In this document: in pieces, positions 23,420 through 34,828 of the stretch
Numbering within the stretch: the stretch's first letter is position 1
Layout: every line of letters starts with the position of its first letter
Assembly (NCBI GenBank): GCA_949128115.1
Contig: OX421963.1
Span: 86,623,602-86,687,601 of the forward strand
DNA from: Anaspis maculata
Taxonomy: Eukaryota; Arthropoda; Insecta; Coleoptera; Scraptiidae
Direction: 5' to 3'
Length of the DNA: 64,000 nt
Program-made: the position numbers and the translations under genes
The notes under the pieces: generated by a model
What the model was told of the DNA's origin: nothing
Seen by the model: only the letters and a program-made list of their open reading frames with translations
The model's database searches: none

Positions 23420-24098
23420 CTGGTCGAAGATATCGATCTATGGAAAGTATTGCGTGGGATTGATTTTTTTGACTTGGCACTTTTTTTGAAAAGGATGAAG
23501 ATAAAATTATTGTTGGTTGAAGAATTTCATCAGTCATTGGCATGATTATAGGAATGGCGCCTCCATTTTTTACTGACATGTTACTTCATAGCATAACATT
23601 TTTGACATGAATAATTTTTTTTTAGAAAAGTACATAAGCCAAGCGCATTTCTTTAATTCTAAAATGAGTGGTTTTAGGTGTTGAAATTCGGCGTTCTTAA
23701 GACGCATGCAATTTTTCGAAGCAATGACGTCAAGGCTTGAAGTGCTCTCAAGATTGTGACTTGAGATTATATTCAAAACATCGTTTTTATAGATTGCGCG
23801 AAAGAAGTTTTTGTAGACGGAGCGAAAAAAATGTGCACTAAAAATAAATAATTGAAATTTTGGGTCATTGTGATGCAGTGACGTCAAGCATCAAGTGTAT
23901 TGGTACTATGACTTCCGATTAAGTACCTAGGTACTTATTTACGCTGCAAGCACGGCAATCGGGCTTTTACAACACGTGCTGACTAATGGCTATACGTTAT
24001 TTCCACGTGGGACCCCCCAGAGCAGAGGCCTAAACTTGAAAAGAAGTGGATAGTCCTTGTGGTAGATACGAAAATGGGCAATTTGTGATAAATATTAT
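23420..24098. other. Upstream intergenic stretch of the second ZIP gene
   Basis: Directly repeated text is seen around 23690-23720 and 23870-23890 (GACGTCAAG), but there is no recognisable gene. The minus-strand open frame 23570-23887 has no known match. Confidence 0.45.
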
Positions 24099-26479
24099 AC
24101 AGGGTGTTTCAGCGATGATAGCAAAAAATGTAACTGAGTAGATTCCGTCAAAATATATGACAAAAACTTCTATACCATTTTGCAAAGTTCGGCCTAATGA
24201 CGAAGATACAGCCTTTCAAAGTTCACTTTCTTCGGATTCCAAAAATTTGTAACTGAGAACTGAGGACTGAAGACTGTAACTGGAAACTGAACGTTTGGAC
24301 AAATTTAGCTCTAATTTAGCACAAGCTGATTTGCAATAATTATCTATCAACATGCCAAATTTTTGAAGAATCCAATCTAGTATGGGGGCATAGGGTCGCA
24401 AAAAGTCTTGCCGTGTGCAACTTCGTGAGGCTAGGTGGGGATATGTGCCAATCGATTTTTAGACCATCAAGGAATGTGAAAAACTATGGTGGAACATTCG
24501 GATCTACTGCAGGCACATATGGTGGAGGCGCCAAAATGAGTCCCGCTCGTTAACAATAAAATGGATGTAGCTTCTTCATTTCACAACGGATCTTGACATT
24601 TGTTACGTCAATCTGTAGAGGAAAAAATCCTCTTGGTATCCCATACCATTTTTTGGAAAAAATATCCTCCAAAGCTGTCATAGTATTCGAGTTCTTTCAT
24701 GCAAAAATACTGGATTTTTTCAAAGTTTTTGGATCTTTTTGAAATTTGGCATTTTGATAGATTCTGGTTTGGCCCTCTCGACCTTTCAACTTTCAATTTT
24801 CATCCGCAACGCCGCAATATTGAAAAAATGGCGGCCGAAAAACACATTTTAAACAATATCTCAAATTAAGTCAATGTGAGGGCAAACATAATATAAGGAT
24901 ATGAAAGCTTATTCAATTATCTATTATTTGACATCTCAACCATCTCTATGCGATTTGCGGTGCTCAAGATATAGCTTGTGGAAGCATTGAATTTTGCTAT
25001 TCCAACACCACGCCTATACCTATGCTACTCACTTGTTGGAATTTATTTGCTTAATTTATCCATTTATGATCAGTTGCGAAGAGCTGTCGACGGTCAACTT
25101 GGTTGTGACATGTGAGTGGAGCGAAGTAGGCGTGCGCGTGGTGTTAGAATGCCGAAATTCAATGCTTCCAGAAGCTATATCTCGAGCACCGCAAGTCGCA
25201 TAGAGATGGTTGAGATGTCAAATGACAGATAAAATTGAATAAGCTTCCATATCTCTGAAAAACGGAGAGTTCATAAATTAAATGGGTCAAGGGTGCCTGT
25301 GAATTCGAAAACGTTTGTCGTAACTAGCGTAATCCTTTTGTAATAAATTTGTCAAACTTTGACAAACTTTAAAAAATTACGTCACATCATATTGATATCT
25401 GATCTGCCATAAGTGCACGAGAATACTTCAAGTTCGAAAATACTCCTCGATCATGTAGGTTTTGTGCCCGGCCGTGAAAACCACATAAATGTTCCGAAAA
25501 CAAAAACTGCGAGTGGTTTGACAAATTACGATAACCTAAAAATTACAGACATCAATTGAACGATGCTAGTTCCGACAGATGTTTTCAAACTCACAGGCAC
25601 CTTTAACTCATTTAATTTATGAACGCTCGGTATTTTTGATTTCACATGGACTAAATTTGAGATATTGTCAAGAGTGTGTATTTCGACCGCCATTTTTTCA
25701 ATATGGCGGCGCGACAGATGGGAATTGAAAGTTGAAAGGTGAAAAATCTAGAAGGCCAAACCAGAATCTATCAAAATGCCAAATATCAAAAAAATCCAAA
25801 AACTTTGGAAAAATCCCGTATTTTTGCATAAAAGAACTAAATTACTATGAGAGCTTCGGAGGATATGTTTTCCAAAAAATGGTATGGGATACCATAAGGA
25901 TTCTTCCCTCTACAGATTGACGTAACAAATATCAAGATCCATTGTAAAATGGAAAAGCTACATGCATTTTTTTTGTTAACGAGCGGGACTCATTTTGGCG
26001 CCTCCACCATATGTGCCTGCAGCAGATCCCAATGTTCCACCATAATTTTTTACATTCCTTGATGGTCCAAAAATCCATTGGCACATATCCCTATATAGCC
26101 TCACGAAGCTGCACACGGCACGACCTATGCCCCCATACTAATCAGTGGCGTAGAAGTTCTGAGGGGTCACCATAAGTCAACTTTTCTTCGGATGCTTCCA
26201 AATTATTGACTCTCATAACTCCCACATCACTGGTTGAATTCTTTCAAAATTTGGCAGGTCGGTAGATAGTTTTAGAAAATCAGTTTATACTGAATTTGAG
26301 TTATTTTCGTCAAAACGTCACTGAGTTGCAAATTTTTGAATTCCGGAAAAAGTCAATTTTGAAAGGCTGTGTCTTCGTTTTTAGGCCGAACTTTGCAAAA
26401 TGGTATATAAGTTTCTCTCATATTTTGACGAGATCTAACCACAATTATTTGTCTGCTATCATCGCTGAAACACTCTATA
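24099..26479. mobile_element. Foldback element family ACAGGGTGTTTCAGCG, copy 1
   Basis: The left end ACAGGGTGTTTCAGCGATG is mirrored by CATCGCTGAAACACTCTAT at 26460-26478. The arms (about 24099-25015 and 25125-26479) share blocks such as TATGTGCCTGCAG-type text (24510/26010), the 'ccagaatctatcaaaatgcc' block (24755/25760) and AGCATTGAATTTTG / CAAATTCAATGCT-like text at the loop. The right arm is longer because a separate TIR element (25261-25632) sits in it and because 26140-26260 has no partner. A second copy is at 32630-33696. No ORF. Confidence 0.88.
25261..25632. mobile_element. TIR element nested in the foldback right arm
   Basis: The left end GAGAGTTCATAAATTAAATG and right end CATTTAATTTATGAACGCTC are inverted repeats, which continue inward through GGGTGCCTGTGA / TCACAGGCACCT to about 45 bp. 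The opposite foldback arm lacks this block at the matching point (near 24880-24905), so it arrived after the foldback formed. No ORF. Confidence 0.8.
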
Positions 26480-26753
26480 GAACAACATAAAAACGCCTTG
26501 AATTCTGACTTTGTCACTGCTCGAAATATTTTGATTCCTAGGTAGTTACTTTGAATTAATATACCTTATGAAAAATCGAAGCAAAGCTCACAACTTCAGA
26601 GTAGCTTCTCTCGTTTTCGTATTGATACTGTTTTTCAAATGAGCAAATAGCAAATCTAGAAGATCCTGGCAGCTTGTCAACGCATTTTTGACAGGTGACA
26701 TTGCTCCACAGGAATTGAATTCCAAAATCCAAAACCATCGTGACGGACTTGTC
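26480..26753. other. Spacer
   Basis: No gene or repeat recognised. Confidence 0.5.
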
Positions 26754-26756
26754 TTA

Positions 26757-26912
26757 AGGTGCGTTCAGTCAGCTTATTCAGCCGCACATTTAGCGCTAAG
26801 GCTAAGGCCGCAAGGCTGTCATGAACCAGCCTCCTCAGATCAGCCAATAAACGATGCTGCGCTTACGACTAAAATTAAAACTTGCGGCTAAATAAGCTGA
26901 CTGAACGCACCT
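26757..26912. mobile_element. MITE, 156 bp, TTA target duplication (Harbinger-type)
   Basis: The termini AGGTGCGTTCAGTCAGCTTA and its inverse are near-perfect. TTA flanks both sides (26754-26756 and 26913-26915), the target duplication of PIF/Harbinger elements. Confidence 0.85.
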
Positions 26913-26915
26913 TTA

Positions 26916-27864
26916 GCCCCTAGAAGGAAGAGAAGTGGTCTCTTGAAAGCTCTCGGTCAGTCTTATCGTGGCAGTCTTATCTCAAGTACGTACCTACGCA
27001 ATGGCAATAAGGTGCTCTGTGCTCTTTTCTATAGATATCGCAGTGCCGCCGAGTAGGTAGGTAGGTACTCTTTCTTTTGGCTTCGCTCCGTCCCAAGTAG
27101 ACCGTTTTAGTGTTCACAAATACAGTTTGACTATCTGATTGATTTTTTGGTGACCTTCATGACTTCATTATCAAACCGACTGAAGTCAAGTTCACCTAAA
27201 GCTTTTTAAGCTCGCTTTAAAGTAGTAAACGCGAAACGCGCGTAGGTTCACAGGGTGTTTCGTGAGCTCCAGCAACAGAAAGAAAAATGTTGTTCCAAAC
27301 CTTTTTCCACTCAAAAAAGCAAATTCTCAACATTTTGCAAATTTTGGAAATTTTTACGTTTCAAAAGAGACAAGTTCAGCATCCTTTCTCACTAATTCAA
27401 CTCTCGGCAATTTAGTCTTTTTGCAGACTCGGCCGTAAGATTTTTGTGGATGGAGCTTTACAGGACAATTTTCTTTGCTCTTAAGCTCCTTAGTTCTTAT
27501 AAAAATTTTTACTTTTGTAATGAGTGGAAGTTCCGGAGTTCTTCATCGACATACGTTCCGATCCAAAACTCCGCATACACGTGTTTCGTCTCTTAGTTGG
27601 GGGACTCATCAGTACAAGGCATTCAGGTATTATTTACTTTGTGTTGTATGAAATTTGTTTTGAGTACTATCAGAAAAAAAGTTCTGAATTTCATCGATCG
27701 TGGGATTCGTCGGAACAATTGAAATTGTTCTTTGACAATCGGATGGTAATACTGCCCCTTTTTAGTGCACTTTCCCAAAAAATAAGAAAAAGGCGCTTTT
27801 ACCTTCACTTCGTCCGTCCGTTCGTCCGTCCGTCCGTATCCGGGATAACTCCTCAGGGAAAAAA
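26916..27864. other. Intergenic stretch with (CGTC)n
   Basis: CACAGGGTGTTTCGTGAGC near 27250 is a terminus-like motif without a visible partner. A CGTC/CCGT microsatellite lies at 27811-27838. The open frame 27524-27931 starts with TTG, crosses the microsatellite and resembles no known protein. Confidence 0.45.
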
Positions 27865-27872
27865 GATATCAA

Positions 27873-28389
27873 TAGGGAGCGGATTTATATGCGGTGAAAA
27901 AGCTCAAAATATGCAGTTTATATGCGCTTAAAAAGTATTAAAATATGCGGTTAAAATGTTCAAATAAAGCAATATATGCAAATAAATATGTGATATAAGC
28001 TGCAAAAATATTGAAAATTTGAACATTTACATGTGAAACTAATCAACCAACTTTGACCATCAAAGTGAAGATAAGTAGTTTTTCTTCGAATTTTTTTTTC
28101 TCTTAAAATGAAAAAATCTTGATTTTTCTGGCACACCCAAATAAAATGGACAAAATATTGACAAGTATTCAGAAATATGCAAAAATTTGGAGTGAATATG
28201 CGGCTATCTGCGACTATATGGACTATCAATTTGTATGCGGTAAAAACTCAAAATAATAAATTATATGCGAATTGCGAAATGAAACTTGGTATTTATAAGT
28301 TCCTTATAGATGGAAACGTCCAGCTGCAAGTCGACAGTTGTATTCAGCTTTGCGAATAGAACATGTGAAAACTATAAATCCGCTCTCTA
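27873..28389. mobile_element. hAT-type non-autonomous element, 517 bp
   Basis: The termini TAGGGAGCGGATTTATA and (inverted) TAGAGAGCGGATTTATA differ at one base in 17. The flanks GATATCAA (27865-27872) and GACATCAA (28390-28397) form an 8-bp target duplication with one mismatch, the hAT length. The interior repeats ATATGCGGT-like words and has no transposase. Confidence 0.8.
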
Positions 28390-28594
28390 GACATCAATGT
28401 GGTGTGAACGCTGATCAATAGTATATACATAATTAGTATGTTCAGGATGTCAAGTTGACTTTTGGTTTTTTGGTACTTTGCCGCCATTTCGAATTTCTAT
28501 TATTTCATAGGCTTTCTAAAATTGACACCAGAAATGACATGACATTTTCTCCGAAAGTTATCCATGGTTAAAGTAGACCATAATTTTGACACAT

Positions 28595-29165
28595 CAAACT
28601 TGAGCTGAGCTAGACCAGCTCTAGAAAGTCAGATCAGCTCTATCTGAAATCAGTTCATCTTAAACCAAACCATGTAGCTGAATACTAGCTTGGACTGCTA
28701 GCAGCTAGCTTGGCTGATTAGCTGAAGGTAACTCATCAGCTCAGCTCCCAGCGAAGACCACCTTTGTTCAGGTTGAAACTAGATCTATTTGAGCTGAGTT
28801 TGCTTAATTCTAGGTGAGCTAGTTCAACCCTAGGTAATATGAAAGCTGGCTCAGTCCAGCTAAACTCAGCTCGATTTTACGTAAAGTTAGCTAAACTTTG
28901 GTTGGAGTTATCTCAGCTCTCGTTAAAATTAGCTTAAGTCAGCTTCACTCTCCTTAAAGCTAAAGTAAACTCATCTGTAGCTCACTGGCTAACTTGGTTT
29001 AAGGTGCGAGCTAAGCTAGCTCAGCTCAAGATAGTCAGCTCTGCTCTAGCCCACCTTCAGCTGAGTTAGTTTAACTCTAGCTTAGGCTAGCCCAGCCTTA
29101 AATAATTAGGCTCTAGCTGAAATCAATTCAGCTTGAGTCTAGATCCACTACAAGCTAGCATTGCA
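28595..29165. repeat. AGCT-rich degenerate repeat, left part
   Basis: Dense but irregular GAGCTGA / TAGCTCAGC / CTAGCTT words with no fixed period. The same texture resumes at 29820-30015, so the TIR element 29247-29805 interrupts one tract. Confidence 0.7.
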
Positions 29166-29246
29166 GATTCAAACTCTGAATACCTTGTCGGATTAGCTAA
29201 AACTAACATAGCATATCTATCAGCAAAAATTAACTTCGCTTCTATA

Positions 29247-29805
29247 GAGTGGCGCAAAAGTAACGGACCGTTTTCAAATAGCTATAACTGTTTTTGCTTT
29301 ACGGTTTTTTTGATAAATTTTAATGCAAATTGAAGACGAAACATGAAATTTTTATGTACATTTTGTATGAAAGATAACATCTTTTGAATGACCGACATTT
29401 TCAGCTTCGCAAATTTGTGCTCCTTTCAGAACATTTTCCATCACTTTGTGTAAAACTTCTGGCCGTAATGTTTAGATTTCGTGTCGGATGTTCTCTTCAA
29501 GTTGCTGGAGAGTTCCAGGCTTGTTTTTGTATACTTTTCTTTCAAGATATCCCCATAAAAAAAGTCAGGCGTTGTCAATCCAGGCATCAAAGTCAGGTAT
29601 TTGGCCAAAAATTGTAAAAAATGAGCTGAAAACGGCAATTTTGTGAAGCAAAAAATGATGGTTATTCTTGAGAAATTACTTTTAACAGTAAATGAACACA
29701 AACATTTCATGCTTCGTCTTAATTCTGCATTGAAATACATTAAAAAAAACAGAAGGCAAAAAAGTTATAGCTATTTGAAAACGGTCCGTTACTTTTGCGC
29801 CACCC
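29247..29805 (-). mobile_element. Tc1/mariner-group TIR element, 559 bp
   Basis: Ends with near-perfect terminal inverted repeats of about 45 bp (GTGGCGCAAAAGTAACGGAC at the left) flanked by TA on both sides. On the minus strand it retains decayed text of a DDE transposase C-terminus, recognisable as PDFF...YGDILKEK and later KSKHYGQKFYTK in one frame, with the downstream part in another. It is inserted in the AGCT-rich repeat. Confidence 0.85.
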
Positions 29806-29819
29806 TATAGCTTCTACCT

Positions 29820-30015
29820 GGAACCAGTTTATTTTCGGTTGCAGTCAGCTCAGCTTTGGATTGGATCAGCTCATCAACTCTTGCTGAAGTGAAATTAGCT
29901 CTGGTTCAAGGTAGTTTAGCTCTAGCTAAAGTGTGATCATCTCTTGCTAAGCTTACTCTCCCCTAGCTAAGCTAGCACATCTCAAATTAAATTATGCTCA
30001 ACAGCTAACTGAAAT
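29820..30015. repeat. AGCT-rich degenerate repeat, right part
   Basis: Continuation of the tract at 28595-29165 after the TIR element, with the same CAGCTCAGC / CTAGCTAAG words. Confidence 0.65.
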
Positions 30016-30053
30016 TGATTCAGGTTCGACTCACTCGAACTTCACCTGCGGTA

Positions 30054-30412
30054 ATAAAAACTCACTTTTATTCGTTTATTTAACGTCGGCCTATTCCTGC
30101 AACGAGGCCGAACACTGACGGAAATGGATGCTTTTCTCCACTATACCGGAAATTTGGCCGATCCCTTATGTGTTCGAACACAAAGTAGCAATTTTTAACG
30201 ACCACCAACATCGCATGGGGTCGGCACCATCGTTTGTATTTCACGTGCTATGCGGCTCACTTGCATTGAGCATTCGTTTAGCATTATTTAGCAAGCATTT
30301 CAACTAAATCAAAGAGCTTGTTTTCAAGGCGAGAATCGAGAACAGTGGGATTCGAACCCACTACCTCTAGCGTGGTAGTCAAACGCGCTGACCACCACAC
30401 CCAAGCTCCTCT
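30054..30412 (-). mobile_element. tRNA-derived SINE
   Basis: In minus orientation the 5' end (30412-30343) is tRNA-like: box A TGGTGGTCAGCGCG (30397-30384) and box B GGTTCGAATCC (30358-30348) with normal spacing. The tRNA-unrelated body follows and ends with CGACGTTAAATAAACG plus an A/T-rich tail, typical of arthropod SINEs. The tRNA part lacks a complete acceptor fold, so it is not a free tRNA gene. Confidence 0.85.
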
Positions 30413-30419
30413 TGATGAA

Positions 30420-32629
30420 AAACTACATCGATTACAATTAAAATATATCTACAGGGTGTCAGGGTTGAGTAGTTACGCGTAAAAAATCATGTGAAAAACG
30501 TAAATAACCTGAAAACATGAAAAATCTACGTGACCGGCGCGCAGCTGTCAGCTGGCTATGAATTTACTGTCAAATTAGACGGGAGACGCGTCAAATACCA
30601 ATGTCAAACAAGTAAGGAACGTCTTAGCAACGTCGTTTATCAATTTATTCTTATTTGGTATTCTGAATGGTTTTTCTTACAAATTAAATATTCAACATAA
30701 AATTCAAACAAATCAAAGTTTTTTTATTTCTCCAGTTTCCACTGTCATCTTGACATTATTTTAGATTTTTTACGCGTAAAAAAACAAGTAATTCACTTTT
30801 CTTCCATACCACGTGATTTACCTACCTACCCACCCAATCCTGCAGGGTGTCATATAAACACATTTTTTAGGAACACCTGTGTATTATAGGCTGTAAACAA
30901 ATTGACAGAACAAACCAGAACAAGCTCAAAATTATGACGAAATTTCAAAGTGATGCTGCATGATAGCTAGCTACAGGGAAGCCTGATTTAAAGATAACCG
31001 ACAGAACCAGTCATCCTTCCTGCCTTGCGATGTGTTTCACAGGAGGCGTCGCGTCCAGAAAATTGGTCAACTTTCAAAAAAGCTATGTAAGAATAAGAAG
31101 TGTTCAACTGAATTCGACGTCAAAGCAGGCGAACTTATGAAAACGTAGGGGTGAGACTTTAGGATAAGGTTTGATTTTTTCTCACGTCCGATAATAAGTA
31201 ACTCGAAGATGTACATTTATTTGTAGCCGATTGATCGTCCTCGAATGCGATAAGTGTCGAGCCGCAATAGATATAATTTGATTAGCGAAAAAACGAGCTC
31301 GATATGCTCAATCATTATGAAGATTATGGAGAATTATTGATATCTTTTCACTGGAGACTCAGATTCGGGGATGGGCTACAAACCTGTACAATTGGCGGAG
31401 GAGCTGTTCGACAGCTTGTGGTAACGATGGACAAATCTGTTGGCCTTTGTAGCACCCCTGACTAGACGATACTTGGGGATGTGCATTTTTAAAGTTAAGA
31501 ATGTGAGCCATGCACGATTTTGCTCCCGCTAGAGTGGACTGGGGTAGGTGGGACCTTTACGGATTTCATTTGGATCACGTCTACGTGAATAAAAGGTTTT
31601 GTCAATAGAGTCACGTGTCATGATTAGTTTGACTTTTAAAATTACACTGCCAGCGGGCAGTGGGTTAGGTTAGGATAGACCGACAAGAATGATAATAGCT
31701 CGACGCCTGACGTGGGACTCTAAGGCTAAATTGGTCCAAGCCCTTGTCGCACCCTCTGCAATGCGCTTGCGAAAACATATCCTATTGTTTATATTTAGTT
31801 GAACGACTGTATCCAAATGAAACCAGTGGTGTCGAGCCGAAATAGAAAAGGTTCGATTATCAAAAACTGTACCAGATATGTTAAACTGTTTGGAGAATAT
31901 GGGAGATTTAAGCTACCGTGAAAAGCAAGAGGAAAAAAAAGCGAAAAATCACAAAAAAAGCGACCACAAATAACTTCCTCTACTCCGTATAGCGAGGCTT
32001 CAAAAAGGACCTCTACCTTATGAATGAAACTAAGGGATCTGAGGAAACTCCAGACAAATCACTGATAAGTAAGTACCTATGTACTTATTATGGATGTATT
32101 GAAATTCATATGTATTTACCTCGTAAAATTCCGTCACTGTACATCTATATGTATATTCCACTTTACATAGGAAGAAACAGTATTCTTTTTCACAGGAAGC
32201 ATGAACATGATTAATAACAAACGACGGATCATGAAACTTTTATAGTGGGCTTGAGGAGGGGGGAGGGGCGAGGTGATACAGGTTCCGACAGGTTTCAATA
32301 TCAGATTTTCTAGAAGACTCGAGCACCCACCTAGGAACTCCAATTCTATAGAAACATGCCAGTCATCGTGAACATGCAGTCATGCACGAAAAACAGCGTA
32401 GAAAATAATTAAAATCAGTCAATTATCGACCTGATATTGGTTTTTGTTCCATCAATTCAGAAGTTGGCATGAATATGTATTAGAAGCACTTGGATAATTA
32501 ATATGAGAATATACTGAAGTTCAAATTGCATGCCTAAGCAAGTCAACCAAGACCAACAAGTTTTCTCTGGAAGGAGGTCGTTTGGTCGTTATTAGTTACA
32601 GGTACATGTACCTAGCTACCTATAAGTAT
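30420..32629. other. Intergenic stretch
   Basis: ACAGGGTGTCAGGGTTGAG (about 30452) and CAGGGTGTCATATAAAC (about 30844) are direct copies of a short motif. TTACGCGTAAAAAATC near 30473 is inverted at 30764-30785. 31255-31340 and 31828-31910 are diverged direct copies of a GTCGAGCCG-AATAGA block. No gene is recognised. Confidence 0.5.
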
Positions 32630-33696
32630 ACAGGGTGTTTCAGCGTTGGTATAGCAAGAGAAGCCATGAGTAGATCTCGTCAAATTATGAAGATAATCTA
32701 TAAGTAGCATTCAAATTTCGGCTTAATGACAAGGATAGTATTACGAGTGGCTTTCCTGTGCATATTGGTGAACACGCGATCTTTCTGGACTCTTCCATCC
32801 ACGGCCGCAGTGCACAAATTCGTGGAGCTCTGGACATTTCTAGAGTGTGCGAGGAGGCATTGAAATGCATGGAGACTTCAACGTTCGATCAAGGCACATC
32901 TGTCCACTTTGGCGGAGGTGCAGATTCCAGAACACATGAAAAGCACGCGGAAGGTGTGTGTGATTATCATTCAGAAATGGTCTAGAAACCGCATATACCG
33001 GGCCGCTATGGAAATTTCTGGAAGTAGACAAAAAGTTCGGGAACGCTGTTCGGAGGCCTTATATAAGGCATCAGCCGGCAGCTCGCGGCAGTATTGAAGT
33101 GGAATGGTATTGAAGTGGAATGTAACAAGTGCGAAACAAGCGAAGTACCTGCGATAATTCCAAATAGATAATTGTTGGCGTTATTTATTGTGGTAGTACG
33201 CAGTAATGAACAGTGTGTGTTTAAAACGATTGCCTCAATTATATTCGAACCCGTACGCGAAATATCGTAACAATAGTAATTCAGGAACTTTACAACAAAA
33301 TGTGCCTAATTTCAGCATGGTTTTATCTGTTGACATCTTCAACCAACTTGCCAAACTTTGACAGAATCCAACCAACCAGTGGCGTATGAGTTATGGTGGG
33401 TCATCATCTCAAGTCAACTTCTCTTTGAATGCTTCTGAATTAATGACCCTTATAATCCTACGTCACTGGTTTGATTCCTTTAAAATTTAGCGGGTAGGTA
33501 CCTATGTAGATGATTTCGTTGAATCACCCTGTGCTGAATTCAGGCTTATTTTGTCAAATTAATGTTCCCAAGTACATGATCTGAAAAAAGTGAAATGTGA
33601 AGTTCTGTATTTTCGTCGTTGGTCCGAGCTTTGAAAAATGGTATTATTGGTTTTCGTCACATCTTGACGAGATCTACCCACAGTTACTATCAGCGG
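32630..33696. mobile_element. Foldback family ACAGGGTGTTTCAGCG, copy 2, split by a solo LTR
   Basis: Starts ACAGGGTGTTTCAGCG like the 24099 copy and ends in the inverted text around TGACGAGATCTACCCACAG (33665-33685). The interior, for example 'cagtggcgta' and 'aagtcaactt' near 33375-33420, matches 26148-26190 of copy 1. The solo LTR 32739-33272 interrupts it. Without the LTR it is about 0.53 kb, much shorter than copy 1. Confidence 0.8.
32739..33272 (+). mobile_element. Solo LTR (gypsy-type), copy B
   Basis: Same family as 9125-9644, here in plus orientation: starts TATTACGAG (ancestral TG mutated to TA), has TATATAAGGC near 33060, and ends CGTAACA. A perfect 4-bp target duplication ATAG flanks it (32735-32738 and 33273-33276). 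It is inserted in a foldback copy. Confidence 0.85.
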
Positions 33697-34699
33697 TCGT
33701 CGGCCGTATTTTCCTAGCGCTCCAGCTTGTTACTTTATTTTGATTTTTTTTTTGCCCAAAGTTCTAGCTCGTTGGCCATGAAAGGGAATTATTCAATAAA
33801 AACATCTTGTGAGTGAACCACAAAAAAGAAAAAATTGGTGAGAAAGCGAGCAGAGAATTTTGATCACGAATTTTGGAAAATGTGCAAAGAAGAGGAGAGA
33901 CGAAGAGAAAATTGTGATTGCGAAGTTGGAAAAATGTGCGAAGACGTATAAAAACAAAAAAGAAAGGTAACAAACAAGTTTATTGAAAATCAAAACAGAC
34001 CACAGAACTAACAGAACGCATTTCTTCTTGCGGTTTTCTCTTAAAAGAGAGACAATCAGTTCATCCAGTCTGAAATAATTCCGCAAACAGAAAACTAAAA
34101 CGGACCATTTCCTCATACTTCGAGGCCTATTCTCTTCATATGACAGAAGAGAGCTCTCAAGATCTCAACGTTACCAAAACTGAGAAGGTTAGCAACCGAA
34201 GTCGGATACTCCACCCCCAAATCCGTCAAATCGATAAACAAAAGTCTTAGTGAAGCCTCTGCAAGGGACTTTATTTTTTGCATTTGTCACATGATCTGCT
34301 TCTGGCTCTCAAAATACCTTACACACGAGATTCGACCAGACAACTACCACATAATTCTATTTCAGACACCATCCAAAGAGAAAATCAATTATATTTTTTG
34401 TTTCTTGGAAAGCGCCCTGAGGTACAGGCGGGAAATGATTTTTGAGTTTCTCTAGCTGACTTTTTTCTTTTCTTGCTTTTTTTATGCGTAATCTACTATA
34501 ATTTCGATTTTGTAAACTGTTCAATGAAGACTAAACTTAGATTTACCACTTGTTTTTGTGAATATATTTAACAAAATATCTTCTGTTAGATATTATTTTG
34601 TAGTTGTACACCATTTTGGTTTTAACAATAAACATTCTATCTACTTTATTTTTGCTCCAAAAAGTCACTCTACTGAAAATAGAAGGTGTGTAGGATATA
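33697..34699. other. AT-rich intergenic stretch
   Basis: 33820-33960 contains a diverged direct duplication (GAAGAGGAGAGACGAAGAG-like and GTGCGAAGACG-like text), which makes the minus-strand frame 33793-34116 look repetitive. No gene is recognised. Confidence 0.45.
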
Positions 34700-34828
34700 G
34701 GTATCGTTGCGGCCTTTTCAAAGTGGACGACAGTTGACAGATTTTTCAGGATTTTGGTCTGAATGTCGCATTAGAGCAAGCTAACTCGTTGACATTGTCG
34801 ACCACTTTATTATGGCCGCAACCGTACC
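34700..34828. mobile_element. Short MITE, about 130 bp
   Basis: GGTATCGTTGCGGCC at the left is mirrored by GGCCGCAACCGTACC at the right, and pairing continues imperfectly through AAAGTGG.CGACA. No clear target duplication. Confidence 0.55.

Noticed and set aside
22501..23463. Plus-strand frames over the second ZIP gene
   Set aside because: Shadows of the minus-strand gene; Val/Ala/Gly runs come from the His-loop codons.
27524..27931. 135-codon frame
   Set aside because: Non-ATG start, crosses a CGTC microsatellite, no recognisable domain.
30343..30412. tRNA gene on the minus strand
   Set aside because: Boxes A and B are good, but the sequence is the head of a SINE with body and tail and lacks a proper acceptor stem.
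33793..34116. 107-codon hydrophobic minus-strand frame
   Set aside because: Built from a local direct duplication in AT-rich DNA; hydrophobicity is a by-product of T-rich codons.
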